Assembly: GCA_020629255.1 (NCBI GenBank)
Contig: JAHDDR010000002.1
Span: 1 to 64,000, forward strand
Reading direction: 5' to 3'
DNA: 64,000 bases
Source of the DNA: Saprospiraceae bacterium
GTDB taxonomy: Bacteria > Bacteroidota > Bacteroidia > Chitinophagales > Saprospiraceae
Below are positions 20,601 to 29,560 of this stretch, piece after piece. Numbering within the stretch: the first letter of the stretch is position 1; the number at the start of each line of letters is the position of its first letter. Both the position numbers and the translations under genes were made by a program. The notes beneath the pieces were generated by a model. That model made no database searches, was not told where the DNA came from, and worked only from the letters and a program-made list of their open reading frames with translations.

Positions 20601-23600
20601 TTGCTTGGAAGAAGGTGAAACCTATTTCATCTTAATTGATGGTGAACCGGATGGAGTGAACATCACGACTCAAGAAATTGGTGAATTTACCATTGAAATT
20701 ACAACCATCGCTCCCATTCCCACTCAGTCCAACGACTTGATATGTAATGCGGTGGATATGATGACATATGGCGATCCATTTGCTGGAGGTTCTTCATTAC
20801 CCACACAAGAACATAATATCTGTGCGAATGACATAAATGACCCGGGCACTTGCTTCAATACAGACTATACTGTTTGGTATACTTTTGAAACGCCGGCTGC
20901 AGTACCCCCTGGTATGGCATATGCCGTAGACATTACTGTGACCAGTGATTATTTCGATCTCTTTGGGCCTTATGACATGATCATTCCCCAAGTCGCTGTT
21001 TTTGAATCGGATAACAATACTTGTACAGGAGGTTTAACCGAAATGGCCTGCTCAGGTGGAGATATCATTCCAGATGATATTGGAATATTCCCTCCTACTT
21101 TTACATATATCACAGAGTTAGAAGTTCAATGTCTTTTACCCAATCAGACTTATTATGTTATGATAGATGGTCTAACCACCTTCGCGGGTGATATTGGTTT
21201 TGGACAAGGGTATTTTGATTTGGATATCGTTCAAACGGCAGCGAATCCAGCTGCTCAGAACGATGAAATTTGTGACTTCATAGATTTGGGTACAGTTCCT
21301 GTTGGTGGTACGATACCTGCTGGAACCGATTATTATAATTTCTGTGCAGAAACCTCTCCTGGAGAACCTGATCCAGATGCGTTTGGTATCGACCAAACCG
21401 TTTGGTTTACCTTTACAGCTCCGAATACACCCGGACCCAATGCTTCTTCTAGCATTACCATTAATTTAACCAGTGATCCAAATAGTATAGGCGATGAAAC
21501 AGACCTGCAAGTTGCCGTATATGAATCTTCTGATGGTACTTGTAATGGTTCCCTTACAGAAATAGATAGTGAATATGAAGGTCTTGGACTCGTTTACGAT
21601 GAAACAATGTCGTTAACTTGCTTGAATCCGGGACAAACCTATTACATGCAAATCGATGGTGCGGATAATCTCATAGGAGGAATCGAAGGATACTTCCATA
21701 TAGAAATTGTTGATGATGGGGGAGGAGTATTCCCAATCAATGATGATATTTGTTCTCCCATTAGTTTAGGTACAGTACCAGAAACATCAGGAACCATTGG
21801 AGGAAATTATTCGAATCTTTGTGCCACGATTCAGGATGATGAACCCGATCCTGGATTTGGTTTGGGTCTAGATACCATTAATAATACTGTATGGTTTACC
21901 TTTACACCACCTACCTCAGGTAATGTATTTATTGATGCCAACAGCCTTGCGGATAATGTCGATTTACAATTGGCGGTTTATTACTCTGCGGATGGAACCT
22001 GCGATCCGAATCAAATGGTCCCCATCAATCATGAATGGGATGGACTCGGTACGGCTTGGGATGAAGATTTATATGTGACTTGTTTGGATCCGACCCAAAC
22101 CTATTATCTACAAGTCGATGGAGCTACGGGGGCATTGATACCAGAAGCTTTGGCAACGGGAGATTTCTCTTTAGCATTATCCGATGACGGAGGATCAACA
22201 ACTGTACCTCCTAACAACGATGTATGTGATGCCACCGTATTCACCAATTTTCCCACTACGGCATCAGAAACCTTGGCGAACCAAACCAATGAATGTGCCG
22301 ATGTAGAATTAGGGGAACCCGGAATTTTTGATTATGCCCAACATACCGTTTGGTATGAATTTGTAGCGCCACCTTCGGGACACATATCCATAGAAGTGGA
22401 TCCCTCCGGAATATTGGACATCTTACCTGAAATTTATCTGTTTGGTAATCCAAGTGGAACAGGTTGTACCTATTCGGATTTACAGTTAGTGGATTCAGAT
22501 GTGTTCCCGAATACTTCTTTGGACTTCGTATTGGAAACATCTTGTGTCGAACCGGGGCAAACATATTACATCCAAGTAGATGGCCAATTGATCAATCCGG
22601 TAGGAGAATTTGATATCATCCTTACTGATTTATACCCGAATTATGCTGCGACCATCGAGCCGCCGAACAATGATTGTATTGATGCTACTCCATTAACTGT
22701 ACAAAGTGAATCTTGTTTTGTCGGGGATGGAACTTGGTCGAATGAAAATTATGGCCATCCTACCATTTCATTGAATGATGGAATTGTTCAGGGCTGTAAT
22801 TCGAATGGTAATTGTGGTGATACATGGTATTGCTTTACGATGCCGCCGACAGGTGCCGCATTAATAGAAGGGAATGATGATAATGGTCTTTTTGGAGATA
22901 ATGATTTAACGATTATAGCTTACACTGGTGATTGTAATGGTCTCACTCCTGTAGAAACCATTTTGAATACGACTCCAGAAACTGCTTGTGAATTTGGACC
23001 CGAAATTGCTTTCGAAATTGGTCTCGATCCAGGTACGAAAGTATATCTACAAGTATTTGATGGAGCTGGAGATTTCCACGATAATCCATTCGATATTTGT
23101 GTGTCGGAGCAGTGTGGTGCTGATAATTGTTTGAATGCCATAGTCATGGAACCCAATGTGCCCTATTGTTGGAATACCGCTTCTGCAACAGGAGAAACTC
23201 TTGGGGTTAACCCCGGATATCCCGAATGTGGTACAGGTACAGCAGGTACAGACATCAATCCGGAACATTCATTGTATTTTACATTTACATCAGATTGTGC
23301 AGGAGGTACTATTGTCATTGATATTCTGAATGTACTGTATGATGAAAATGATCCGAATTATGCTCCTTGTGGTACTTTAGGAGCATCAACAGATGGGTTT
23401 GCCTTCTCTGTTTATGCTGATAACACAGATATTTGTGATGGTATCTATGATGATCAAGTGATATGTGATTACTACGGTGGTTGCCAAGAAGGAGGGGATC
23501 AGAGCTATCAATATACATTGAATGGTTTGAACCCGAATACCCAATATATCATCATGATAGATGGTGGGGCTTATTATCTCGGTGATGAAGTAGGAGGAAA

Positions 23601-24111
23601 TGTCCAAGGAGAAATCATGATTACGCAATTGTCCAGCCCGGATATAGATTCGATGGTCGTGGTTGATTCTATTGCTTGTTTCGGAGAGACTGGAACAGTA
23701 ACAGCCGAGGTGTCGGGTGGTGTACCTCCTTATTTATTCAATTGGGATGATGTGAGTTCTGATTCTATCTATACCAATGTTAGTCCGGGATGGCATTACC
23801 TAACAGTAACTTCTGGAGCGAATGGGTGTTTTGAAGTGGATTCAATCTTCTTACCAGAACCGCCAGAATTAACGGCTACTATGAATTTTGATCCGGATCA
23901 AATCTGTTATGGTCAGGATGTCGAAGCGGCACCGATTGTTGTGGGGGGAACCCCGGTTTATTCCTATGAATGGAGCAATGGGGAATTAGATTCCCTAGCA
24001 ACAATGCTCGGTGCCGGATTACATACAGTAACGGTTACCGATGATAATGGTTGTACCACAACCGTTGAAGTAGACGTACCCGCAGGGTTCCTTCAATTTA
24101 TCAGAAATTAG
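17605..24111 (+). CDS. Giant secreted repeat protein (about 11 Cys-containing ~150-170 aa repeats plus 2 C-terminal SprB-like domains)
   Basis: Signal peptide MKLLKILLVFIAVFLFSMNADAQ at the ATG at 17605; recurrent NDxxCDAxxLG...CATxxxxP...VWFTFTAP...CLxPGQTYYxxVDG...GYFxI; terminal SIACFGETGTVTAEVSGGVPPYLFNW. Confidence 0.9.
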   Translation: MKLLKILLVFIAVFLFSMNADAQKRLRLIITQVCVDGDNDCDGGLFSSDNDHYWSWEGGSVSNECVGYDNTAPDYCRAPNRTIYDEEFNCPSDWPTGNLGFTWYVSECDACGCLAGTLTGSDASMGISFPYPASNVGGGSTNNTTYTIFNAPGCFDNPGNYTFTMEWVVSGSYPGTGNDMCVDAINLGTLGSGATIGNAGLSNYNNFCATSTGDPGASWSNEQGVWFTFTTSATPGSIITIDGYNDPQSLGDQIDMQLALFESSGGCAGPFTLIESDFDPLFYSETMEVNCLKPNTTYYILVDGDSNLANAFNGQEGYFGMTVADNGIPAATNDLVCDAIDMGILPFGGTLGNSSVSSYNNICGSNTSDPNPANWDNEQGVWFSFTTGAQVGTTAEIVGENDPSGLGDNMSIEFSLYASSNGTCSGTLTEISDAVDIIDLGFGESMTVECLEPNTTYYLLVDGFDDPFTDFLIEGYFGLSIEDDGTVQAADYICDAEDLGAVPDGGSVTTNFPNQSNICATPAIDGMGGLDPVPGQWQLDDPTDQQGVWFEFTAPPSGSAGIFINSTADLNFLDLNESIDIYVALYQTNDNTCSGTLDLVEEQHSSTSPCGLDFSPSDLFDEQLDAYCLNPGQNYWVMVQGDPNLLLTDIDGSVDGTQGYFTIDVTDLGFPSTHYSLGGNDDVCFATPLGAPTVGGGPITLTDQSNHCASAEVEPNNFGFTNESGVWYSFIAPTSGIVQIWALNQEPLDGVTLCPPPVPLYQDAIQIELAVFEAVNGITCGGSPTQNQNDINLGNPIAWDSEVDLLDFLISNDVLDGGISINDAANDEYMVAECLTPGQTYYIMVDGNPNVSSVLQNQDLIEGIFTITIEAIDQPPPTGNDLPCDAIALGQPPAGIGGSIGGTTVYNNYCATPDNEPPVDAFDPDSTVWFTFEAPATGSVMIEAVSQGGLLDDESINLQMAVFQSDYDPATQQPCEGSFYELVGQDDNLSLDVDIEEIHCLEEGETYFILIDGEPDGVNITTQEIGEFTIEITTIAPIPTQSNDLICNAVDMMTYGDPFAGGSSLPTQEHNICANDINDPGTCFNTDYTVWYTFETPAAVPPGMAYAVDITVTSDYFDLFGPYDMIIPQVAVFESDNNTCTGGLTEMACSGGDIIPDDIGIFPPTFTYITELEVQCLLPNQTYYVMIDGLTTFAGDIGFGQGYFDLDIVQTAANPAAQNDEICDFIDLGTVPVGGTIPAGTDYYNFCAETSPGEPDPDAFGIDQTVWFTFTAPNTPGPNASSSITINLTSDPNSIGDETDLQVAVYESSDGTCNGSLTEIDSEYEGLGLVYDETMSLTCLNPGQTYYMQIDGADNLIGGIEGYFHIEIVDDGGGVFPINDDICSPISLGTVPETSGTIGGNYSNLCATIQDDEPDPGFGLGLDTINNTVWFTFTPPTSGNVFIDANSLADNVDLQLAVYYSADGTCDPNQMVPINHEWDGLGTAWDEDLYVTCLDPTQTYYLQVDGATGALIPEALATGDFSLALSDDGGSTTVPPNNDVCDATVFTNFPTTASETLANQTNECADVELGEPGIFDYAQHTVWYEFVAPPSGHISIEVDPSGILDILPEIYLFGNPSGTGCTYSDLQLVDSDVFPNTSLDFVLETSCVEPGQTYYIQVDGQLINPVGEFDIILTDLYPNYAATIEPPNNDCIDATPLTVQSESCFVGDGTWSNENYGHPTISLNDGIVQGCNSNGNCGDTWYCFTMPPTGAALIEGNDDNGLFGDNDLTIIAYTGDCNGLTPVETILNTTPETACEFGPEIAFEIGLDPGTKVYLQVFDGAGDFHDNPFDICVSEQCGADNCLNAIVMEPNVPYCWNTASATGETLGVNPGYPECGTGTAGTDINPEHSLYFTFTSDCAGGTIVIDILNVLYDENDPNYAPCGTLGASTDGFAFSVYADNTDICDGIYDDQVICDYYGGCQEGGDQSYQYTLNGLNPNTQYIIMIDGGAYYLGDEVGGNVQGEIMITQLSSPDIDSMVVVDSIACFGETGTVTAEVSGGVPPYLFNWDDVSSDSIYTNVSPGWHYLTVTSGANGCFEVDSIFLPEPPELTATMNFDPDQICYGQDVEAAPIVVGGTPVYSYEWSNGELDSLATMLGAGLHTVTVTDDNGCTTTVEVDVPAGFLQFIRN

Positions 24112-24136
24112 TCTAATATTTAAATCTGATTTTTTA

Positions 24137-24168
24137 GAAGGGGTTGAGCCATTTGGCTCAACCCCTTC
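24137..24168 (+). terminator. Hairpin terminator of the giant repeat protein gene
   Basis: GAAGGGGTTGAGCC-ATTT-GGCTCAACCCCTTC, perfect 14-bp stem 26 nt after the stop. Confidence 0.85.
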
Positions 24169-24195
24169 TCTTTATATTCATCAAAATCAACAATG

Positions 24196-24227
24196 TTTGG
24201 CATAAACCAATAAAAACCGTATCTTTG
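24196..24227 (+). promoter_or_regulatory. Bacteroidota-type promoter for rpsA
   Basis: TTTG at 24196-24199 (-33-like) and TATCTTTG at 24220-24227 (TAnnTTTG -7 box). Confidence 0.7.
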
Positions 24228-24313
24228 CACCTCGAAATAAGGAAGGGGTGCTAGGAAAACGGTTTAAGCCTACCATTTCTTTCATTTTTTAACCAAAACT
24301 AAAATTGAACCAT

Positions 24314-26746
24314 ATGATGTTAGATGACGAAAAAAATGTTAACGAAGAAGTTAACGAAACTCCTCAAAATGAAGAGGTGAAAGAAACAGGTGCTAAGGAC
24401 GATTATTTAGAAATTAGTGCTTACCAAGGACACGATCGTGTCGAATCAGATCCGGATTTCTGTGCTTTTGAAGTGGATGGCGATTTTTATTTCGCTATGT
24501 TGGATGCCAATGGCAACGTATTGCTACGTTCCGAAGGTTATTCTTCTGCCAAATCAAGAGATAACGGAATCAAATCCGTAACGAAGAATCGTGAAGTAGA
24601 AAAACGTTATTCTATTTTAAATGAGAATGATCAATACTTTGTTATTCTTAAAGCGGGGAATCACCAAGAAATTGGTAGAAGTGGAGCTTATGCTAAACTA
24701 GAAGATGCTACGGCTAGCCAAAATGCCTGGAAAAAAGAGGAAACTCCTGTAGTAGAGGCAAAAAAAGAAGCTGCTCCGGCAGAAGAAGTAGTAGAAGCTG
24801 AAATCGAAGAAAAAGAAGGTATTGTTCTAATGCAAACCGACGAACCTGAAGAGGAAGTGGTGGAAGAAGTGGTGGAAGAAGATACACCCGATGAAATCGA
24901 GGAAGAAACTCAGATTGTAGTAGATAGAGGGCCTCATGACGACTTTGATTGGTCTTTAGGCAAAAGGAATACAATCACGTATAATGACAGTGATAAAGAA
25001 TCCCTTTTAAAAGATTATAGTGCTTCCTTGAATTCTGTAATAGAGAATGAGGTGGTGAAAGGTCGTGTAAGCGATATTACTAGTGGTGATGTTGTTTTGG
25101 ACATCAATGCTAAATCTGATGGCCTTGTTTCCTTGTCCGAATTCAGGGATATGCCTGATTTGAAAGTAGGAGATATGGTCGACGTATACGTCGAACAACA
25201 AGAAGATGCGAAGGGTCAATTGATTCTTTCTCGAAGAAAAGCCAAATTACTAACGGCTTGGGAAAGTTTAGTAGAATCTTACAACGAAGGTACGATTATT
25301 CAAGGTCTTGTGGTTTCCAAAACAAAAGGTGGTCTTATTGTAGATTGCAATGGTTTGGAAACATTCTTACCCGGTTCTCAAATCGATATCAAACCTATTA
25401 TTGATTATGATTCCTATGTAGGAAAAACAATGGACTTCAAGGTTGTGAAAATCAACGAAGCTATCAAGAATGCTGTTGTTTCTCATAAAGCTCTTATCGA
25501 AAGTGATTTGGCCGACCAAAGAGAACAAATCATCAGTGGCTTGGAGAAAGGTCAGGTACTTGAAGGTTTGGTGAAAAACATTACAGACTTCGGTGCATTC
25601 TTAGATTTAGGAGGTGTAGACGGTCTATTGTATATCACAGATATTTCTTGGGGTCGTATTTCACATCCAAGAGAAGTATTGGAACTGAACCAGAAAATCA
25701 ACGTAGTTGTATTGGATTTTGATGAAAACAAAAAACGTATTTCATTGGGTCTGAAACAACTTCAACCACACCCTTGGGAAGTCTTGGGCGAAGATGTGAA
25801 AGAAGGTTCTGTTGTGAAAGGTAAGATCGTAAATATCGAAGATTATGGTGCATTCCTTGAAATCACTCCAGGTGTAGAAGGTTTGATTCACGTATCTGAG
25901 GTAACTTGGAGCAACCAACCGGTTAATGCAAGGGATTACTTCAAGGTAGGACAAGAATACGATGCGAAAATTGTTACCATTGATAGAGAAGATCGCAAGA
26001 TGTCTCTTTCATTGAAACAAATGAGCAAAGATCCTTGGAGCGATATCGCTGAAAGATACCCGAACGAGAGCCGTCATTCTGGTGAAGTGAAAAACTTGAC
26101 TCCTTATGGTGTATTCGTTGAGTTGGAAGAGGGAATAGGAGGTATGATTCATATTTCTGATTTGTCTTGGACTAAGCGTTATGCCCACCCATCCGAATTT
26201 ACAAAAGTGGGAGACACCATTGAAATTATGGTATTGGATGTTAATCCGGATACTCGTAAAATGTCTCTAGGACACAAGCAATTGGAAGAAAATCCATGGG
26301 ATACATTCGAAACGGTATTCCCTGTAGGTTCTTTCCATGAAGCAACGATTGTAAGAAGAGATGATAAAGGAGCCATCGTATTATTGCCTTATGGTTTGGA
26401 AGCATATGCACCATTGCGTCATGTGAAAAAAGAAGATGGTAATTATGCAAATCCGGATGAGATTTTAATGTTCAAAGTTTTGGAATTCAATAGGGATGAC
26501 AAGCGTATTTTGGTTTCCCATTCACGTTATACTGAGCAAATCCAAAGAGATGCGGATGATGAAGTGAAGAAGGAGCGCCAAAAAGAACAGAAGAAAGTTC
26601 GTAATGTTATCAAGAAAACACAAAAGAACATCGAACTTACTACATTAGGTGATTTGGATGTCTTCTCTGACTTGAAATCTCAATTACAGGATTCTGACAA
26701 AAAAGAGGATGACAAAAAAGAAGATGATAAGAAAGATGATAAATAA
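24314..26746 (+). CDS. rpsA: 30S ribosomal protein S1 with N-terminal YegP/DUF1508-like domain and acidic linker
   Basis: Repeated S1 modules (G.V..I..FGAFL.L.GVDGLLY.TDISW... RISLG.KQL); N-terminal FYFAMLDANGNVLLRSEGYSSAKSRDNGIKSVTKN. ATG at 24314. Confidence 0.93.
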   Translation: MMLDDEKNVNEEVNETPQNEEVKETGAKDDYLEISAYQGHDRVESDPDFCAFEVDGDFYFAMLDANGNVLLRSEGYSSAKSRDNGIKSVTKNREVEKRYSILNENDQYFVILKAGNHQEIGRSGAYAKLEDATASQNAWKKEETPVVEAKKEAAPAEEVVEAEIEEKEGIVLMQTDEPEEEVVEEVVEEDTPDEIEEETQIVVDRGPHDDFDWSLGKRNTITYNDSDKESLLKDYSASLNSVIENEVVKGRVSDITSGDVVLDINAKSDGLVSLSEFRDMPDLKVGDMVDVYVEQQEDAKGQLILSRRKAKLLTAWESLVESYNEGTIIQGLVVSKTKGGLIVDCNGLETFLPGSQIDIKPIIDYDSYVGKTMDFKVVKINEAIKNAVVSHKALIESDLADQREQIISGLEKGQVLEGLVKNITDFGAFLDLGGVDGLLYITDISWGRISHPREVLELNQKINVVVLDFDENKKRISLGLKQLQPHPWEVLGEDVKEGSVVKGKIVNIEDYGAFLEITPGVEGLIHVSEVTWSNQPVNARDYFKVGQEYDAKIVTIDREDRKMSLSLKQMSKDPWSDIAERYPNESRHSGEVKNLTPYGVFVELEEGIGGMIHISDLSWTKRYAHPSEFTKVGDTIEIMVLDVNPDTRKMSLGHKQLEENPWDTFETVFPVGSFHEATIVRRDDKGAIVLLPYGLEAYAPLRHVKKEDGNYANPDEILMFKVLEFNRDDKRILVSHSRYTEQIQRDADDEVKKERQKEQKKVRNVIKKTQKNIELTTLGDLDVFSDLKSQLQDSDKKEDDKKEDDKKDDK

Positions 26747-26775
26747 TCAGTAGATTATCTTCTTTGAGAATAAAT

Positions 26776-26806
26776 AACGGCTGTTCCGAATTTCGGAGCA
26801 GCCGTT
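26776..26806 (+). terminator. rpsA terminator hairpin
   Basis: AACGGCTGTTCCGAATTTCGGAGCAGCCGTT followed by TTGTTTT. Confidence 0.85.
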
Positions 26807-26839
26807 TTGTTTTGGAAAAGGTGTATTATATAAGTTAGT

Positions 26840-28891
26840 TTATTCTGTAATTCCCATTAAATCCAACATGAACGCATACTGCATAGCGGTTTCTTTATAA
26901 GGAGCAAAACGACCGGAAGCACCTCCATGTCCCGATTCCATATTGCAATAAAAGAGTAGGGGATTATGGTCTGTTTTTTTATCCCTGAGTTTCGCCACCC
27001 ACTTGGCAGGCTCCCAATATTGGACTTGCGAATCGTGATAACCTGTAGTGACAAGAGTAGCGGGATAATCTTTTTCTTCTACATTTTGATATGGACAATA
27101 GGAGTGTATGTAATGGAAGTATTTTTCTTCCTTCGGGTTGCCCCATTCATCAAATTCGCCGGTAGTGAGTGGAATACTCTCATCCAACATGGTATTAATG
27201 ACATCCACAAAAGGAACGGCGGCCAGTACCCCTTTCCAAAGTTCGGGCCTCATATTCATAACAGCTCCCATTAATAAACCGCCGGCAGATCCCCCCATGG
27301 CGAACAACGAATTTTTAGAAGTATAATTTTCTTGTTGCAAAAATTCGGCACAAGAAATAAAATCCTCGAACGTATTTTTTTTATTCAGCATTTTACCATT
27401 TTCATACCATTGCCTTCCCATTTCTTCACCCCCTCGAATATGGGCGATGGCAAAAGCAAATCCCCGATCCAACAAACTCAAACGAACAGAACTGAAATAC
27501 GGATCCATGCTATATCCGTAGCTTCCGTAGGCATATAGTAAGAGTGGTGCTTTTCCATTTTTTTCAAACCCTTTTTTATATACCATCGAAATCGGAATTT
27601 TGACACCGTCTTTTGCCGTTGCCCAAATTCTTTCGGATAAATAATCATCTGCTTTAAAAGTATCAGAAATGACCTCCTGTTGTTTCAATAATTTTTTTTC
27701 CTTTTCATCCATATCATAATCATAGATAGAATTAGGAGTGGTCATGGAAGTGTAACCAAATCTTAAAACAGAAGTATTGAATTCTAAATTAGTAGAAGAA
27801 TAAATTAAATGACTTTTTTCAGAAAAGGAAATATAATGTTCTTCCCCTTCTTTGGGAATAATCCGAATTTCAGTAATTCCATTTATCCGTTCATTCAGCA
27901 CCAAATGGTTTTCGAAAATTTCAATACCTTCTAATAAAACATTTTCTCTATGTGCAATTTTTTCTTTCCAATTTTCTTTTTCGGGTTGTGATACCAAGGT
28001 TTCCATCAATCGAAAATTCTTTGCATCATAATTCGTATGGATAAAAAAACGATCCTTATAATGTTCTACTGAATATTCGTGATCCCTTTCTCTTTCATGT
28101 ATGATTTTGAAATATTCCTTTGGTGTATCAGTATCTAAAAAACGATATTCCGTCATGACAGAATGATAACTGGCAACCATGATAAAACGCCCCGACTTTG
28201 TACGATAAACAACAGTATTAAAAGTCTCGTCTTTTTCGTGGAAAATTTCAACATCGTTTTTAGGGTCGGTTCCTAACTCATGCCGCATGATTTTATAACT
28301 ACGCAGAGTTTTTTCGTCTTTTAGCGTATAAAATAATGTGGTATTGTCATTTGCCCAAGCAACGCTTCCTGTGGTGTTTGGAATTTCATAAGAATAAAAT
28401 TCTCCGGTTTCCAAATTTATGAAACGTATATTATATATCCTCCGACTAAGTGTGTCTTCTCCGAATGCCAAGATTTTGTTATTCGGGCTTACAATTAACC
28501 GAGAGGTGGCATAATAAGATTTTCCTTCAGCTAGTTTATTCTCGTCCAAAAGAATTTCTTCTTGTTCTGTATTTATTTTTTTTCTGCAATAAATGGCGTA
28601 TTCTTTTCCTTCTTCAAAACGATGGTAATACGTATATCCGTTTTTTTGATAAGGCACAGACATGTCTGTTTTTTTAATTCTTCCTTTTATTTCTTCGAAT
28701 AATTTTTTTTGTAAATCATTCGTGTGTTCCAACATTTTATCCTTGTAGTCATTTTCTGCATTCAAGTATTCTAGAACACCTTTGTGATCCCGTTCACGCA
28801 TCCAGAAATAATTGTCTGTCAGAGTAACGCCATGTATGGATTTTTGAGTTTTTATCTTTTTAGCAACGGGTGTAGATATATTTTTTTTCAT
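26840..28891 (-). CDS. ptrB: Oligopeptidase B (S9 prolyl oligopeptidase family)
   Basis: DNYFWMRERD, YYHRFEEGKEYAIYCRKK, catalytic Ser in FAMGGSAGGLLMG, HIRGGEEMGRQWYENGKMLNKKNTF. Confidence 0.93.
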   Translation of the reverse strand: MKKNISTPVAKKIKTQKSIHGVTLTDNYFWMRERDHKGVLEYLNAENDYKDKMLEHTNDLQKKLFEEIKGRIKKTDMSVPYQKNGYTYYHRFEEGKEYAIYCRKKINTEQEEILLDENKLAEGKSYYATSRLIVSPNNKILAFGEDTLSRRIYNIRFINLETGEFYSYEIPNTTGSVAWANDNTTLFYTLKDEKTLRSYKIMRHELGTDPKNDVEIFHEKDETFNTVVYRTKSGRFIMVASYHSVMTEYRFLDTDTPKEYFKIIHERERDHEYSVEHYKDRFFIHTNYDAKNFRLMETLVSQPEKENWKEKIAHRENVLLEGIEIFENHLVLNERINGITEIRIIPKEGEEHYISFSEKSHLIYSSTNLEFNTSVLRFGYTSMTTPNSIYDYDMDEKEKKLLKQQEVISDTFKADDYLSERIWATAKDGVKIPISMVYKKGFEKNGKAPLLLYAYGSYGYSMDPYFSSVRLSLLDRGFAFAIAHIRGGEEMGRQWYENGKMLNKKNTFEDFISCAEFLQQENYTSKNSLFAMGGSAGGLLMGAVMNMRPELWKGVLAAVPFVDVINTMLDESIPLTTGEFDEWGNPKEEKYFHYIHSYCPYQNVEEKDYPATLVTTGYHDSQVQYWEPAKWVAKLRDKKTDHNPLLFYCNMESGHGGASGRFAPYKETAMQYAFMLDLMGITE

Positions 28892-28897
28892 TCTGAT

Positions 28898-29560
28898 TTA
28901 TTTATATGTTTTCATAGATATTTTGGCACTCACTTCTTGAGGTGATTTTTGATTTCCGCCAAAATAAAAATTAATAAAGGCATTGAGTTTCTTTTTATGG
29001 GTGAATGGCATTTCGTGGGTTACCACATTTTTGCCAACCCTCATTAACCAAATATATTTTTTAGAGATTCTATCAATTTCGAGTTCAAGAAATAATTCAT
29101 CGCCCCGATTTAAGGAAAGCATAGGTCTGAACCAATCCGTGCTGCCCGAAATGTGGTAATACGGAGCTATATCAATTTTATCTTTTATCGGGTCATATTT
29201 CCATCCCATCATGGCTGTATTTTTCCTTGTATTGAACATGTTGTAAAAAACACCACATAACTTATTCCAATCTTTTTGATCAGAATGTATTTCTCCTTTT
29301 TCGTCTTTCATGATATAATTACAATCCTCATTGAAAATTACTCGCCATTGAATTTTTTTTAATTTCCATCCAATTTTAAAAACCCTTGGAAAGGAAAAGT
29401 GTTTTCCTTTTTTTACAGTATAAGTTTTATATGGTATCATGATTTTCTCTTTTTGGATTGACTCAAGTTTTGATGACGGATAGAAAGAATAAAATAAAAA
29501 TATCAACGAAAAAGTTCCGAGAATGAATATTTTATTCTGATGAAATTTTCTGGAATGCAT
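28898..29560 (-). CDS. Conserved hypothetical membrane-anchored protein
   Basis: N-terminal hydrophobic segment; 29-nt overlap with the nnr 3' end, 6 nt upstream of ptrB; same operon orientation. Confidence 0.65.
   Translation of the reverse strand: MHSRKFHQNKIFILGTFSLIFLFYSFYPSSKLESIQKEKIMIPYKTYTVKKGKHFSFPRVFKIGWKLKKIQWRVIFNEDCNYIMKDEKGEIHSDQKDWNKLCGVFYNMFNTRKNTAMMGWKYDPIKDKIDIAPYYHISGSTDWFRPMLSLNRGDELFLELEIDRISKKYIWLMRVGKNVVTHEMPFTHKKKLNAFINFYFGGNQKSPQEVSAKISMKTYK

Noticed and set aside
18163-23628. Numerous minus-strand ORFs across the giant repeat gene
   Set aside because: They recur because the coding repeats recur; antisense shadows, not genes.
17605-24111. Possible CRISPR or DNA-level tandem repeat array
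   Set aside because: The repetition is at protein level with ~450-500-bp divergent units; no short identical direct repeats with spacers.
24228-24313. rpsA 5' UTR as an autoregulatory leader RNA
   Set aside because: Only a weak TAGG/CCTA stem is visible; no recognisable leader structure by eye.
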